The position numbers were made by a program, and so were the translations under genes. Source: Marchantia polymorpha subsp. ruderalis (lineage: Eukaryota; Streptophyta; Marchantiopsida; Marchantiales; Marchantiaceae). From it: a stretch of 64,000 bases of DNA. The notes beneath the pieces are model-generated. The model did not search any database and was not told the DNA's origin. It saw nothing but the letters and a program-made list of their open reading frames with translations. Shown one piece after another: positions 62,951-64,000 of the stretch. How positions within the stretch are numbered: position 1 is the first letter of the stretch; the number at the start of each line of letters is the position of its first letter. The stretch is taken from positions 9,116,501 through 9,180,500 of the forward strand of contig AP031353.1 in the NCBI GenBank assembly GCA_037833965.1, written 5' to 3'.

Positions 62951-63285
62951 TGTAACACTAGGGTTTAGAGGGAAGCTCACTCGAAGATAGAAACGTAAAC
63001 TCTAAAGATAAGGGATACCAACAACGGTTCTCCTCTCCCTTATATAGCTCTTACCAACAAGTACAATGAGATAAGATCTAATCCCCACCATCCATCCCAC
63101 GGTGTAGGATAACCCTAACAAGCACACGGATTGCTGACGTGGTACTGTCAACTAACACATCCAATATGTACCTACAAAGTGCGCGGATCGCTGACGTGAC
63201 AGCTATGACTAGTGCACACTAAAGTATCTACATCAATATTTAGAGTAACCTCTACTTTAATTCCAACTAACTAAAGATGGTTACA
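62951..63285 (-). repeat. 3' LTR of the Gypsy element
   Basis: Bounded by inverted ends TGTAAC and GTTACA and preceded on the minus strand by a polypurine tract. It holds a TATA-like GCTATATAAGG (about 63038-63048, minus) and two TGACGT boxes at 63135-63140 and 63192-63197, 57 bp apart in similar contexts. The second LTR is not in the window, so the borders rest on the inverted ends and tract. Confidence 0.85.
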
Positions 63286-63296
63286 AACCTCTCCTT

Positions 63297-64000
63297 TTAA
63301 GATGCAACGTCCTCGTTGCACATACGTTCAAACTCCTGAACTATCAAAGGTGCATTTGCTAAATTTTTAGCCGGTTCCCAAGTTGATTCATACGATGGAT
63401 AGCCTTTCCATTGAATCAAATACTCTTGATACTTTGGTTTTCTAATTTCTAATTGGTTGTGACAGATCTCTCAAATACTTTGGGATATTTATGACGTCGA
63501 ATACGTTTCTTCAGTATCTTTTCTACCTCAAACTCCTCATGATCTGCTATCAAGGTTGGAAGAGTAGGTGATGCTGGTTGGTTGGTGAATTGTTTTGGTC
63601 GTGGTACATGTTTTTGCAATTGTGACACATGAAATACTAGATGTATTTTCATATGTGACGGAAGTTCCAACTTGTATGACACTTCACCAACACGCTTCAA
63701 AACCAAAAATGGACCAATGAAGCTAGTGTTCAACTTTGGTGTTCTTACAAGAGACAAATTCGTTGTAGATAACCAAACATGATTTCCAACCTCAAAAACC
63801 ACTTCTCTACGATGAGCATCAACATGCTGCTTTTGCCGATTTTGAGCTATCACCAACTTCTCCTTGGCCTAATGTAGTACTCGGTGATTATGCTCCACAA
63901 ATTCGTTGACTGCTTCAACTTTGGTCGAAAACTCATCTCCTTTGGGAAGTCTCATCAAACGTGAAGGAGTTATAGGATTAGCTCCATACATAAGAAAAAA
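63297..64000 (-). pseudogene. Gypsy pol remnant: integrase C-terminus and chromodomain, frameshifted
   Basis: From the right edge the frame gives FLMYGANPITPSRLM, then an in-frame TAG (about 63870), then a 135-codon open stretch with the Gypsy integrase end: VGNHVWLSTTNLSL, IGPFLVLKRVGEVSYKLELP, IHLVFHVSQLQKHV and FEVEKILKKR. That frame stops at 63449. The chromodomain continues in another frame as KYQEYLIQWKGYPSYESTWEP and ends EDVAS with a stop at 63297. One stop and one frameshift make this copy unlikely to encode a working polyprotein. Confidence 0.9.

Larger units (their letters stand above)
62951..64000 (-). mobile_element. Ty3/Gypsy chromovirus, 3' end (LTR, polypurine tract, end of pol)
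   Basis: The element reads on the minus strand and is cut by the right edge of the window. Seen in order: the end of integrase, a chromodomain, a stop at 63297-63299, a polypurine tract (AAAAGGAGAGG, about 63288-63298) and a 335-bp LTR. Chromodomain-bearing Gypsy elements (chromoviruses) are common in plants. The 5' LTR, gag, protease, reverse transcriptase and target-site duplication lie outside or cannot be checked. Confidence 0.9.

Noticed and set aside
1..64000. CRISPR arrays, bacterial operons, riboswitches, rRNA genes
   Set aside because: None seen; the spliced genes and plant gene families show this is a plant nuclear region.

Overview
The window is nuclear DNA of a land plant. It carries four intron-containing host genes of plant type, set in GC-richer islands between very AT-rich tracts that hold retrotransposon remnants. 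The gene families are shared by all embryophytes. The compact GC-richer islands and AT-rich gene-free tracts would suit a bryophyte such as a moss, but nothing in the sequence proves the species, so treat that as a weak inference.

Layout from left to right. At 79-1863 (minus) is a large exon of an ankyrin-repeat/GPCR-chaperone (ANKRD13-like) gene whose 3' part lies beyond the left edge. From about 1.9 to 11.6 kb I recognise no gene: first its GC-rich upstream region, then AT-rich DNA (4.4-6.9 kb), then DNA of mixed composition with simple repeats. From 11.6 to 31.1 kb (minus) is one long many-exon gene for a TARBP1/Trm3-type SpoU 2'-O-ribose tRNA methyltransferase. From 31.1 to 37.3 kb are its upstream region with a perfect G-box, a gene-free AT-rich block, and the repeat-rich leader region of the next gene. 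At 37318-38330 (plus) is a complete three-exon ARF-like small GTPase with a SAR1-like GGH switch II. From 38.3 to 44.9 kb is AT-rich DNA with a probable Copia LTR remnant and a perfect 20-bp hairpin. At 44927-53016 (minus) is a complete 19-exon gene for the alpha subunit of PPi-dependent phosphofructokinase (PFP). Exon joins read by eye give an unbroken 619-residue frame.

From 53.0 to 64.0 kb there is no intact gene. After a long AT-rich tract lie two decayed, intronless host-gene fragments, side by side on the minus strand: part of a DIS3L2-type RNB exoribonuclease (about 60.6-60.04 kb), running within about 26 nt into part of plastid HSP90C (about 60.03-59.52 kb). The window ends in a minus-strand Ty3/Gypsy chromovirus: a 335-bp LTR at 62951-63285, a polypurine tract, and a frameshifted pol end with a chromodomain.

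The four intact genes are unrelated housekeeping functions (endosomal ubiquitin-linked trafficking, tRNA methylation, vesicle GTPase, glycolysis) and are not an operon or pathway cluster. The most unusual items are the joined DIS3L2-HSP90C fragments, the tandem duplication of part of PFP exon 5 with its splice donor, the ARF/SAR1 hybrid GTPase, the catalytic-type TIDGD motif in a PFP alpha subunit, and the perfect hairpin at 44384-44429.
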